A stretch of 64,000 nt of DNA from contig NZ_FWYB01000001.1 of assembly GCF_900176505.1 (NCBI RefSeq), positions 942,000 through 1,005,999 of the forward strand, read 5' to 3'. This DNA comes from Pedobacter nyackensis (GTDB lineage: Bacteria; Bacteroidota; Bacteroidia; Sphingobacteriales; Sphingobacteriaceae). Position 1 is the first letter of the stretch. The number at the start of each line of letters is the position of its first letter. A program made the position numbers and the translations under genes. The notes under the pieces are model-generated. The model ran no database searches. It was not told the DNA's origin and saw only the letters and a program-made list of their open reading frames with translations. Shown in pieces: positions 1 through 6,873 of this stretch.

Positions 1-306
1 TGTAATTACACCGCCACCAAGATTAATCATCAGACACTTGCGGTCGGCACCAAAATCAAGTAATGTTTTCCATATACCTATACAAAAATCAATATTCTTG
101 TTCTCTTCTCCCGGATCAGTTTCAATCAGGTCGAAACCATTAAAATCATCCAGCATCTCACGAAAAAGAGGCAAACACACCTCTGAAGTATTGCTATCCG
201 CAAAAACAAATATTTTGCTGTACCTGCCAGATTCGAACACCTCTGTTAAAGGTGCGAGTTGAGTCTCAAAATGGATGGTGTGGCCAGCGCTATCTAGCTT
301 ATTCAT
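1..306 (-). CDS. aroB: 3-dehydroquinate synthase, N-terminal part
   Basis: The first 102 codons of a gene that runs off the left edge. The reading frame is open throughout. It contains the GEENKN segment (about residues 67-72) followed by W-K-x-L-x-x-x-G-A-D-R and the glycine-rich LGGGV turn, the nucleotide-binding signature of dehydroquinate synthase. The enzyme converts DAHP to 3-dehydroquinate in the cytoplasmic shikimate pathway. Its ATG shares one base with the TAA of the upstream S4 gene (TAATG), so the two are probably translationally coupled. The C-terminal metal-binding half lies outside the window. Confidence 0.85.
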   Translation of the reverse strand, partial: MNKLDSAGHTIHFETQLAPLTEVFESGRYSKIFVFADSNTSEVCLPLFREMLDDFNGFDLIETDPGEENKNIDFCIGIWKTLLDFGADRKCLMINLGGGVIT

Positions 307-512
307 TAAATTACTTTTATTTTTTGTCCCATAAAATCAATCACATCGCCAACACGAACTTTTAATCGTTTACGGTAATCAACTTTTCCGTTGTACTTTA
401 CCAAACCATCCTCAACAACGGTTTGCGCTTCGCCTCCGCTCTGAACCAGTGCAGCTGCTTTTAACAATTGGATAAGGGGAATAAATTCACCTTCTAATTT
501 AAATTCTATCAT
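306..512 (-). CDS. RNA-binding S4 domain protein (YbcJ-like)
   Basis: A 68-residue protein that is almost entirely one S4 RNA-binding fold. It has L-I-x-L-L-K-A-A near residues 13-20, a G-G-E-A turn, then V-x-x-G-x-V-x-Y-N-G and the closing V-x-V-G-D-V-I-D strand. Stand-alone S4 proteins of this size resemble E. coli YbcJ and are thought to bind structured RNA; the target cannot be read from sequence. It is the first gene of a unit with aroB, overlapping it by one base. A good TAnnTTTG -7 box lies just upstream of the ATG, implying a very short leader. Confidence 0.8.
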   Translation of the reverse strand: MIEFKLEGEFIPLIQLLKAAALVQSGGEAQTVVEDGLVKYNGKVDYRKRLKVRVGDVIDFMGQKIKVI

Positions 513-519
513 TGTATGG

Positions 520-527
520 CAAACTTA
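520..527 (-). promoter_or_regulatory. putative -7 box for the S4-aroB unit
   Basis: On the minus strand this reads TAAGTTTG, a full match to the Bacteroidota TAnnTTTG -7 consensus, ending 7 bases before the ATG at 512. No convincing -33 TTTG was seen, so this is a motif match only. Confidence 0.4.
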
Positions 528-570
528 CAATTAATTATAAAGTGTTTACCACCAATAACAGGGGAATTTA

Positions 571-578
571 TACTTTTG
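571..578 (+). promoter_or_regulatory. putative -7 box for proline dehydrogenase
   Basis: TACTTTTG matches the TAnnTTTG -7 consensus and lies 29 bases before the ATG at 608. The best upstream candidate for -33, TTTA at 545-548, is spaced slightly long. Confidence 0.45.
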
Positions 579-607
579 CATCCAAAATAATTAATAGATA
601 TTCTTAA

Positions 608-1792
608 ATGGAACTTTCCCCCAAAAAATTATTAAATTTTGATAATACTGAAATTGCATTCCGCAATAAATCAAATAATGAATTAAATGCTGCCTATTGG
701 TTGTTTAAGATGATTAGTAGTAACTTCTTGACAAAAGTAGGTCCTCCTATCACTAACTTTTTCCTTAACATCGGTTTGCCTATTAAGGGGATAATCAAAG
801 CCACAATATTTAAACATTTCTGTGGTGGCGAAACCATTGCCGAATGTGAACATACCATCCAGCAATTGGCATTAGGTCGTGTTGGAACCATTTTGGATTA
901 TTCTGTTGAGGGAGAAGAAGAGGAAGAAGTTTTTGATTTTACCTGTGCTGAAATTATCAGAACAATTGAGCGCGCTGTGGGTGATAAGCGTATTCCTATT
1001 ACTGTATTTAAAGTGACAGGTATTGGTCGTTTTGGCTTACTGGAAAAATTAGATGCTAAAAAAGAGTTGAGCCCGGTAGAGCAGGCGGAATTTGATCGCG
1101 TGAAACAACGTTGTGAGAAAATCTGCAGAACTGCTTTTGAAAAGAACGTACCAATTATGGTTGATGCAGAAGAAACCTGGATTCAGGATACTATCGACGA
1201 ATTGGCTATAGATATGATGCGTTTATTTAATCAGAAAAGCATTATCGTTTACAACACTTACCAGATGTACCGCCATGATAAACTGGCCGACATGAAAGCC
1301 GATCACCTGATTGCCAGAGCTTCGGGCTTTATTTTAGGCGTGAAAATGGTACGTGGTGCCTATATGGAAAAAGAACGTAAACGTGCTGAAGAAATGGGAT
1401 ACCCTTCCCCAATTCAACCTGATAAAGCATCATCAGACAGAGATTACGATGCTTCTTTAAACTACTGCATGGAGCATATCAATGAGATTGCTATTGTTTG
1501 TGGAACCCATAATGAAGAAAGCTGCCGCGCTTTAGCTCAGTTACTGGATGCTAATAATGTAGCGCACGATCATCCTCACGTTTACTTCGCACAATTATTG
1601 GGCATGAGCGATAACCTAAGTTTCAACTTATCAGATGCAGGTTATAATGTAACGAAATATGTGCCTTACGGGCCAATTAAAGCGGTTATGCCGTACTTGT
1701 TCAGAAGAGCACAAGAGAACACTTCGATTGCCGGACAAACCAGCAGAGAGCTTGGACTGATCATGAAAGAAAAGCAGCGTAGAAGATTGTAA
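608..1792 (+). CDS. proline dehydrogenase
   Basis: A 394-residue monofunctional proline dehydrogenase, the FAD enzyme that oxidises proline to pyrroline-5-carboxylate in catabolism. The barrel motifs are complete: K-M-V-R-G-A-Y (246-252), G-T-H-N-E-E-S (299-305), F-A-Q-L-L-G-M-S-D (327-335), Y-V-P-Y-G-P (351-356), and the substrate-binding R-R-A-Q-E-N (366-371). No C-terminal P5C dehydrogenase domain is present, so this is the short Bacteroidota form rather than bifunctional PutA. An acidic run (102-107) interrupts the N-terminal helical part. It is a single-gene unit with its own -7 box and a strong terminator 20 bases downstream. Confidence 0.93.
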   Translation: MELSPKKLLNFDNTEIAFRNKSNNELNAAYWLFKMISSNFLTKVGPPITNFFLNIGLPIKGIIKATIFKHFCGGETIAECEHTIQQLALGRVGTILDYSVEGEEEEEVFDFTCAEIIRTIERAVGDKRIPITVFKVTGIGRFGLLEKLDAKKELSPVEQAEFDRVKQRCEKICRTAFEKNVPIMVDAEETWIQDTIDELAIDMMRLFNQKSIIVYNTYQMYRHDKLADMKADHLIARASGFILGVKMVRGAYMEKERKRAEEMGYPSPIQPDKASSDRDYDASLNYCMEHINEIAIVCGTHNEESCRALAQLLDANNVAHDHPHVYFAQLLGMSDNLSFNLSDAGYNVTKYVPYGPIKAVMPYLFRRAQENTSIAGQTSRELGLIMKEKQRRRL

Positions 1793-1812
1793 TAACCTCA
1801 ATCTTTTTAAAC

Positions 1813-1848
1813 AAAAAAGGCAGTTGAATCCATTCAACTGCCTTTTTT
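1813..1848. terminator. bidirectional intrinsic terminator
   Basis: A perfect 17-bp inverted repeat with a 2-base loop: A6-GGCAGTTGAAT pairs with ATTCAACTGCC-T6. The symmetric A and T tracts allow termination on both strands, between proline dehydrogenase and the convergent HAD gene. Confidence 0.9.
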
Positions 1849-1900
1849 GTTTCTATTAAATGTAAATATCTATACCGTTATAGAAAATTTATGTTTTTTG

Positions 1901-2536
1901 TTACAAAATCCGATGCTCAATTAACACCTGTTCCAGATACTTTGGATGCTTAGTCATCAGCAATGTATTTAATCCGGCCAGTTTAGCTCCTTCAATGTGC
2001 TGCGGACTATCATCTATAAACAAGGTTTCGGTCGGATCGAGGTTATTCTCCCTAATTACCTGTTCAAAAATTTCAACATTAGGTTTGCGCAAAAACATCT
2101 GCTGAGAATAATAAGCCCTTTCAAAAAGCTCACTGTTATCTGCCATATTGAATTCTCTTTTCAGGTACTCAACAATATAGTTGTAATGCGTTTCATTATT
2201 GTTGCTGAGTAAAAACGTGCGGTACTTCTGTTTTACCGTAAGCAATACCTCGTGAATTCCAGGAGGGACACCAATCAACAGGCTATTCCATGCTGCATCA
2301 ATCTCCTCATCAGTCAGGTCGTTGTTATTTGCAGCTTCGCGAATGCCAGCTCTGAATTCGGCAGGCGTAATGGCAGCAGTTTCAAAATCATTGAAAAGAT
2401 CATGGTGACTTTTATGTGCGAAAAACTCGGTACTGTTACTTATCCCGAGTTGTAACAGGGCATCTTGAGTTCTTTGAAAGTCTATTTCGAAGATCACGTT
2501 ACCGTAATCGAATATAATGTTTTTAATTTTTTGCAT
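1901..2536 (-). CDS. HAD-IA family hydrolase (YihX-like phosphatase)
   Basis: A 211-residue haloacid-dehalogenase-type phosphatase. Motif I is D10-Y-G-N-V, the same DxGNV variant as in E. coli YihX. Motif II is L-S111-N-N-N, motif III is K151 in L-R-K-P-N, and motif IV is F-I-D175-D176-S-P. An alpha-helical cap domain lies between motifs I and II. YihX dephosphorylates alpha-glucose-1-phosphate; whether this protein shares that substrate is inference. It is a single gene convergent with proline dehydrogenase. Confidence 0.88.
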   Translation of the reverse strand: MQKIKNIIFDYGNVIFEIDFQRTQDALLQLGISNSTEFFAHKSHHDLFNDFETAAITPAEFRAGIREAANNNDLTDEEIDAAWNSLLIGVPPGIHEVLLTVKQKYRTFLLSNNNETHYNYIVEYLKREFNMADNSELFERAYYSQQMFLRKPNVEIFEQVIRENNLDPTETLFIDDSPQHIEGAKLAGLNTLLMTKHPKYLEQVLIEHRIL

Positions 2537-2629
2537 AAAGAAGTTTCAAACTACAAATATGAGATAATGAACTCAATAAAATAATGGAATGTATTTTATT
2601 GTTTACAAAGTGATTTTTGGGGTGTGTTT

Positions 2630-2649
2630 TGTGTAATATTGATTACACA
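2630..2649. promoter_or_regulatory. perfect palindrome upstream of an exported-protein gene
   Basis: TGTGTAAT-ATTG-ATTACACA is an exact 8-bp inverted repeat with a 4-base centre, ending 14 bases before the ATG at 2664. Its size and position fit an operator or a short 5-prime hairpin covering the ribosome-binding region. No T-tract follows, so it is not a terminator. Confidence 0.45.
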
Positions 2650-2663
2650 CAAATGTAAACTCT

Positions 2664-3428
2664 ATGAAAAAATTACTCATGGTAGTCATGGCAAGTTATG
2701 CCCTGACCGCTCGTGCCCAAATGCACGAATCTAAAAACTTTCTTCGCCTCTATTCCGACTCTGTGATCTATGCCAGGACGATTAAATTGCGACCCGATTT
2801 TGCAGGTTACTGGCAGCTCCGGGCCGATTCACGTCGCGTTCCAACCGAGCAGGTCAAGTTCTTTAATAATGAAGATGGATTTTTTGCCAATACCCGAAGG
2901 TTGAATTTAGGAGGGGAGACTTCATTTTCGGAACGGATTGTGGAGGGTAGGATCAATGTTTTTCAGGAAATGACCTATGATCCGTTTCTGCATGAAAGAG
3001 GACCCAGATACAGACACAGAAGGGAACCAGTTGTTGACTTTGGAATGTATTACAATAAAGGCTTTGGTGATCTGAAAAAGATGAATTACAACAACCTGAA
3101 GAAGGATATGGCCGACCATCCGGAGAGTATCGACTTACTCAATAATTATAGGAAAAGCATGACTACGAGCAAAATGCTGTATACGGCTGCCGGGGTATCA
3201 GTTGTAGCAGGATTGGTTTCATTCCTGGTTGCAGGTAGCAGCAATGGCTCTAGTTCATCTTTTGGTGATCATAAATTCGGTAGTTCCAGTATGAGCAGTT
3301 CAGGAGCGAATTTTACATCTAGTTTTGTATTGTTAGGGCTGGGGACCGGCCTCGCTATTGGTGGTTATTCTGTGCAAATATCCGGTTCCAGAAAACTGGA
3401 AAATGTAATAGATGCTTATAACAGGTAG
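2664..3428 (+). CDS. exported protein of unknown function with C-terminal hydrophobic segments
   Basis: I do not recognise this 254-residue protein. It begins with a signal peptide (about 1-19, ending A-R-A-Q). A charged, Arg/Tyr-rich middle (20-165) has no obvious enzyme motif. The C-terminal third holds two hydrophobic glycine-rich stretches (about 172-188 and 215-235) around a Ser/Gly-rich loop (190-214). The final segment before N-V-I-D-A-Y-N-R resembles the tail of small Bacteroidota envelope proteins. It stands alone, with a palindrome just before it and a strong hairpin terminator after it. Confidence 0.7.
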   Translation: MKKLLMVVMASYALTARAQMHESKNFLRLYSDSVIYARTIKLRPDFAGYWQLRADSRRVPTEQVKFFNNEDGFFANTRRLNLGGETSFSERIVEGRINVFQEMTYDPFLHERGPRYRHRREPVVDFGMYYNKGFGDLKKMNYNNLKKDMADHPESIDLLNNYRKSMTTSKMLYTAAGVSVVAGLVSFLVAGSSNGSSSSFGDHKFGSSSMSSSGANFTSSFVLLGLGTGLAIGGYSVQISGSRKLENVIDAYNR

Positions 3429-3439
3429 CATTACAGCTG

Positions 3440-3483
3440 AAATCTGATCTTATACCCGTTGGATCCGGTATAAGATCAGATTT
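3440..3483 (+). terminator. intrinsic terminator after the exported protein gene
   Basis: A 17-bp perfect stem (AAATCTGATCTTATACC against its complement) with a 10-base loop, followed by TTTT. It starts 12 bases after the stop at 3428. Confidence 0.8.
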
Positions 3484-3700
3484 TGCAGAAACATCCTCTA
3501 AGCACCCAGAAATCTTAATAATGGGATGGGAAATGTACAGCAGCTTACTGTAGCTTTATTAAAAACATTGTACGATTACCCAGGTTTGGGAAATATTATG
3601 TTAGCTTTAGAAACTTACAAAAGGGAAATACTTTCCTTCTTACACATTATCCAATTCATATTTTCACTGTATTTTCAAAGTTTCACCTTTTATTAAGGAT

Positions 3701-4888
3701 ATGAAAAAAAACGATTCTAATGAATTGATCATTGCTAACAGAAAGATTGCATTTCAACATCAGGAAAAAGAGAACCGCGCAGCAGAATTAATCATCGCTA
3801 ATAAAGAACTTGTTTTTCAAAACGAAGAGAAAGAGAATCGCGCAGCAGAATTAGTGATTGCTAACAAAGAGCTGATTTTCCAAAATGAAGAAAAGGAAAA
3901 CCGGGCAGCTGAACTGATTATTGCCAACAAGGAACTCGCCTTCCAAAATGAAGAAAAGGAAAACCGGGCAGCTGAACTGATTATTGCCAACAAAGAACTC
4001 GCCTTCCAGAATGAAGAGAAGGAAAACAGGGCAGCAGAACTCATCATCGCCAATAAAGAACTCGCATTCCAAAATGAAGAGAAGGAAAAAAGAGCAGAAG
4101 AGCTAATTATTGCCAATAGAGAGCTTAAAAATGCAGAAGATGATATTCGTAAATTAAATGACGAATTAGAGCAAAAAGTAGTCGAACGCACCGCTCAGTT
4201 AGAATCTGTCAATAAAGAATTAGAATCCTTTTCCTATTCTGTCTCACATGATTTACGTGCTCCAATCAGGGCTATCAATGGATACACCAGAATTTTGGTA
4301 GAAGATTATGCCGATAAATTTGATACGGATGGTGTAAAAATCCTTCAGTCAATTATTAACAACTCAAAAAAAATGGGTGAATTAATTGATGATCTACTCG
4401 CATTTTCAAAATTAGGAAGGAAACAGGTAACGGTATCGGAAATTGATATGACTGATCTTCTTGATAGGGTTCAGGAGGAATTATCATTTGAGGACTACGA
4501 AAATATACCTGAATTTAATATAGGAACCCTTCCAAATGCTATAGGAGATAAATCCCTGATTAAGCAGGTATGGATCAACTTAATTTCCAATGCCGTTAAA
4601 TATTCAAAACATAAAATAAAGACAAGTATCGAAATCGGTGCTTATAAAAAAGACAATCTAGTTGTATATTATATAAAAGATGGTGGTGCTGGGTTTGATA
4701 TGCAATATTATGATAAGCTTTTCGGGGTTTTTCAGAGATTACATTCCCAGGAAGAATTTGAGGGCACGGGCATAGGTCTGGCCATCGTACAAAAAATAGT
4801 GCATCGGCACAATGGAACAGTTTGGGCCGAATCGGAATTGAACGAAGGGTCCTGCTTTTATTTTAGCTTGCTCAGCGTAAACCATTAA
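3701..4888 (+). CDS. histidine kinase with 21-residue coiled-coil repeats
   Basis: A 395-residue soluble histidine kinase with no signal peptide or membrane segment. Residues 8-133 are six near-identical 21-residue units (E-L-I-I-A-N-K-E-L-A-F-Q-N-E-E-K-E-N-R-A-A) plus a partial seventh, forming a long charged coiled coil. The H-box holds the phosphoacceptor H183 in S-V-S-H-D-L-R-A-P. The N-box reads N-L-I-S-N-A-V-K-Y. The G1 box is D-G-G-A-G-F rather than the usual D-N-G-x-G, and the G2 box is G-T-G-I-G-L-A-I. It is the first gene of a three-gene set with a receiver 13 bases downstream, and probably phosphorylates it. Lacking a sensor domain, it may sense through the coiled coil or a partner. 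Confidence 0.88.
   Translation: MKKNDSNELIIANRKIAFQHQEKENRAAELIIANKELVFQNEEKENRAAELVIANKELIFQNEEKENRAAELIIANKELAFQNEEKENRAAELIIANKELAFQNEEKENRAAELIIANKELAFQNEEKEKRAEELIIANRELKNAEDDIRKLNDELEQKVVERTAQLESVNKELESFSYSVSHDLRAPIRAINGYTRILVEDYADKFDTDGVKILQSIINNSKKMGELIDDLLAFSKLGRKQVTVSEIDMTDLLDRVQEELSFEDYENIPEFNIGTLPNAIGDKSLIKQVWINLISNAVKYSKHKIKTSIEIGAYKKDNLVVYYIKDGGAGFDMQYYDKLFGVFQRLHSQEEFEGTGIGLAIVQKIVHRHNGTVWAESELNEGSCFYFSLLSVNH
3722..4099 (+). repeat. 63-bp in-frame tandem repeat (six units)
   Basis: Six consecutive 63-bp units inside the kinase gene, each coding a 21-residue heptad-based coiled-coil segment. Units 4 and 5 are almost identical at the DNA level, while outer units carry silent and conservative changes. 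This suggests recent slippage or recombination in the middle of the array, and the copy number may vary between strains. Confidence 0.9.
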
Positions 4889-4901
4889 AATCAAAAAAGA
4901 A

Positions 4902-5342
4902 ATGAACTACCATAACGTTGAAATTTTATTTGTCGAAGACAGTACTGACGATGCTGCACTCACCATCCGGGCGCTTAAAAAAAGCGGTTTTACCAACAAA
5001 CTCCATCATGTTATTAATGGGGCGGAAGCACTGGATTTTATTTATTGCAAAGGGACTTATGCTTCAAGGAGCGATAAGGAGTTTCCAAAATTAATTTTGC
5101 TGGACTTAAAGATGCCAAAAGTATCGGGCGTACAGGTATTGGAAAAAATAAAATCTGATCCGAATCTTAAGTCCATACCTGTAGTTATGCTCACTTCATC
5201 AAATGAGGGGCCGGATATTGAAAAATGCTTCGAGCTTGGTGCAAACAGCTATATCGTAAAACCTGTCGACAGCGATAAATTTTTCAATGCAGTAAAAGAG
5301 ATTGGATTGTATTGGATGATATTAAGTCAGTCGCCCCATTAA
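4902..5342 (+). CDS. single-domain response regulator (Rcp1/CheY-like)
   Basis: A 146-residue receiver with no output domain. The acidic pocket is E12-D13, the phosphoacceptor is D68 in L-L-D-L-K-M-P, and the switch residues are T98 and K120 (V-K-P-V-D). The long insertion before D68 (about residues 48-60) is typical of Rcp1-type regulators that pair with phytochrome-like or PAS kinases. The gene lies 13 bases after the coiled-coil kinase and one base before the receiver-PAS kinase, so it is the likely phosphate shuttle between them. Confidence 0.9.
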   Translation: MNYHNVEILFVEDSTDDAALTIRALKKSGFTNKLHHVINGAEALDFIYCKGTYASRSDKEFPKLILLDLKMPKVSGVQVLEKIKSDPNLKSIPVVMLTSSNEGPDIEKCFELGANSYIVKPVDSDKFFNAVKEIGLYWMILSQSPH

Positions 5343-5343
5343 C

Positions 5344-6870
5344 ATGCTAAATCTTAAAATACTTATTCTTGAAGACAACGAGAGTGATGCTGATCTGCTT
5401 AACCGTGAATTGAAGAAATCCGGGTTAAGTTTTACTACTGAAATTGTTCAGACCCGTACAGAATTTGAGAACGCTCTCGACAGCTTTGATCCTGATCTGA
5501 TTTTATCAGATTATTCTCTTCCCTCTTTTGATGCAGTTACAGCTTTCCGTATCAAACAAAATAAGCATCCTCACACGCCATTTATTATTGTTTCAGGTAT
5601 AATTGGAGAGGAGAATGCTGTTGAATTAATTAAGGCAGGGGTGACCGATTACGTCTCTAAGAGTAAGTTGTTTACCTTATCCACAAAAATTAACAGGGCA
5701 TTAAATGACACGCAGGTTAGGAAAGAAAAGATAGAAATCGATGAAAAACTAAAAGTCATTAACCAGGAGCTTTCAGAATTGAATCAGGAGCTGGAAGTCC
5801 GGGTGGTTAACCGCACAAAAGCGCTTGCAGAAAGTGAAAGTCGGTTCCGGAGTATGATGGAAACAATTCCCCAGATCGCCTGGACAAACACAGTTAAAGG
5901 TGAAGTAGACTTTTACAACCAGCGATGGTATAATTATACAGGATTGCATGGAAAGCAGACTAAGTTGCTGGAGTTTAGAGAAATCATTCATCCTGATGAT
6001 GTTAAGATTAGTTTCGATCAATTCAGGTCGATCCTCAAGACCAGTGATGGAGGGGAGTTCCAGATCCGCATAAAGCGTATAGATGGACTTTATATGTGGC
6101 ACCTGATCCGTTTAATGCCAATCACAGATCAAAATGGCAATTTGCAGCTTTGGGTAGGTACTGCCACCGATATACAGGAACTCAGAGTACTGCAACAACA
6201 TAAAGACGATTTCATCATTATTGCCAGTCACGAGCTTAAAACACCAGTAACGAGTTTAAAAGCATCGCTTCAGCTTTTGGATAGAATAAAGGATAATCCT
6301 CCTTCAACCATGTTATCTAAACTCATTGTGCAAGCTAATAAGAGTTTGGGAAAAGTTAATGCACTTATTGAAGACCTATTGAATTCAAGCATGGCTAATC
6401 AAGGGCAACTTCACATCAATCAACAACATTTTGTTTTATCCGAGGCCATTAAAGAGTGTTGCTATGATGTATGTGAGGAGGGAATTTATACGATCAAAAT
6501 CGAAGGAGACATGCGGGTTGAGGTATATGCGGATACCGTCCGGATCGGACAAATCGTTAGTAACTTCATCAATAACGCAATAAAATATGCGCCAGAATCA
6601 AAAGAAATACGCATCTGTATCGAAAAAGTAAACGATATGGTCAAAGTATCGGTCATTGACAATGGACCAGGTATACAGCCGGAAAAGCAACGTTACCTTT
6701 TTGATCGCTATTACCGTGCGGAAAATACTGGAAGTCAATATACAGGGCTAGGGCTCGGACTTTACATTTGTGCGGAGATTATTAAAAAACATTGTGGACT
6801 GATAGGCGTGGAAAGTGAATTAGATAAGGGTAGTGCTTTTTGGTTTACATTACCCCTGGTTTGTGATTAG
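5344..6870 (+). CDS. hybrid receiver-PAS-histidine kinase
   Basis: A 508-residue cytoplasmic hybrid. An N-terminal receiver (1-120, phosphoacceptor D56 in L-S-D-Y-S-L-P) is followed by a coiled coil (125-165), a PAS domain with its PAC tail (about 165-281), then HisKA with H296 in I-A-S-H-E-L-K-T-P, and a complete HATPase (N-N-A-I-K-Y-A, D-N-G-P-G-I, G-L-G-L-G-L). The receiver at the N terminus suggests its kinase activity is set by phosphotransfer, with a ligand or redox signal read by the PAS domain. It follows the single-domain receiver by one base and ends the operon. Confidence 0.9.
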   Translation: MLNLKILILEDNESDADLLNRELKKSGLSFTTEIVQTRTEFENALDSFDPDLILSDYSLPSFDAVTAFRIKQNKHPHTPFIIVSGIIGEENAVELIKAGVTDYVSKSKLFTLSTKINRALNDTQVRKEKIEIDEKLKVINQELSELNQELEVRVVNRTKALAESESRFRSMMETIPQIAWTNTVKGEVDFYNQRWYNYTGLHGKQTKLLEFREIIHPDDVKISFDQFRSILKTSDGGEFQIRIKRIDGLYMWHLIRLMPITDQNGNLQLWVGTATDIQELRVLQQHKDDFIIIASHELKTPVTSLKASLQLLDRIKDNPPSTMLSKLIVQANKSLGKVNALIEDLLNSSMANQGQLHINQQHFVLSEAIKECCYDVCEEGIYTIKIEGDMRVEVYADTVRIGQIVSNFINNAIKYAPESKEIRICIEKVNDMVKVSVIDNGPGIQPEKQRYLFDRYYRAENTGSQYTGLGLGLYICAEIIKKHCGLIGVESELDKGSAFWFTLPLVCD

Positions 6871-6873
6871 CAT

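Noticed and set aside
3526..3696. A 56-residue open frame ending 5 bases before the coiled-coil kinase
   Set aside because: The second half is a Phe-rich translation of T-rich leader DNA and no ribosome site precedes the ATG; more likely the kinase 5-prime region. It would deserve another look only if conserved in relatives.
3722..4099. Regularly spaced repeats that might suggest a CRISPR array
   Set aside because: Units are contiguous, in frame and without unique spacers; they encode a coiled coil. No CRISPR array or cas gene is in the window.
3817..4191. A 124-codon open frame opposite the coiled-coil kinase gene
   Set aside because: It is a repetitive Ser/Phe-rich shadow produced by the 63-bp repeats; the sense frame has complete kinase motifs.
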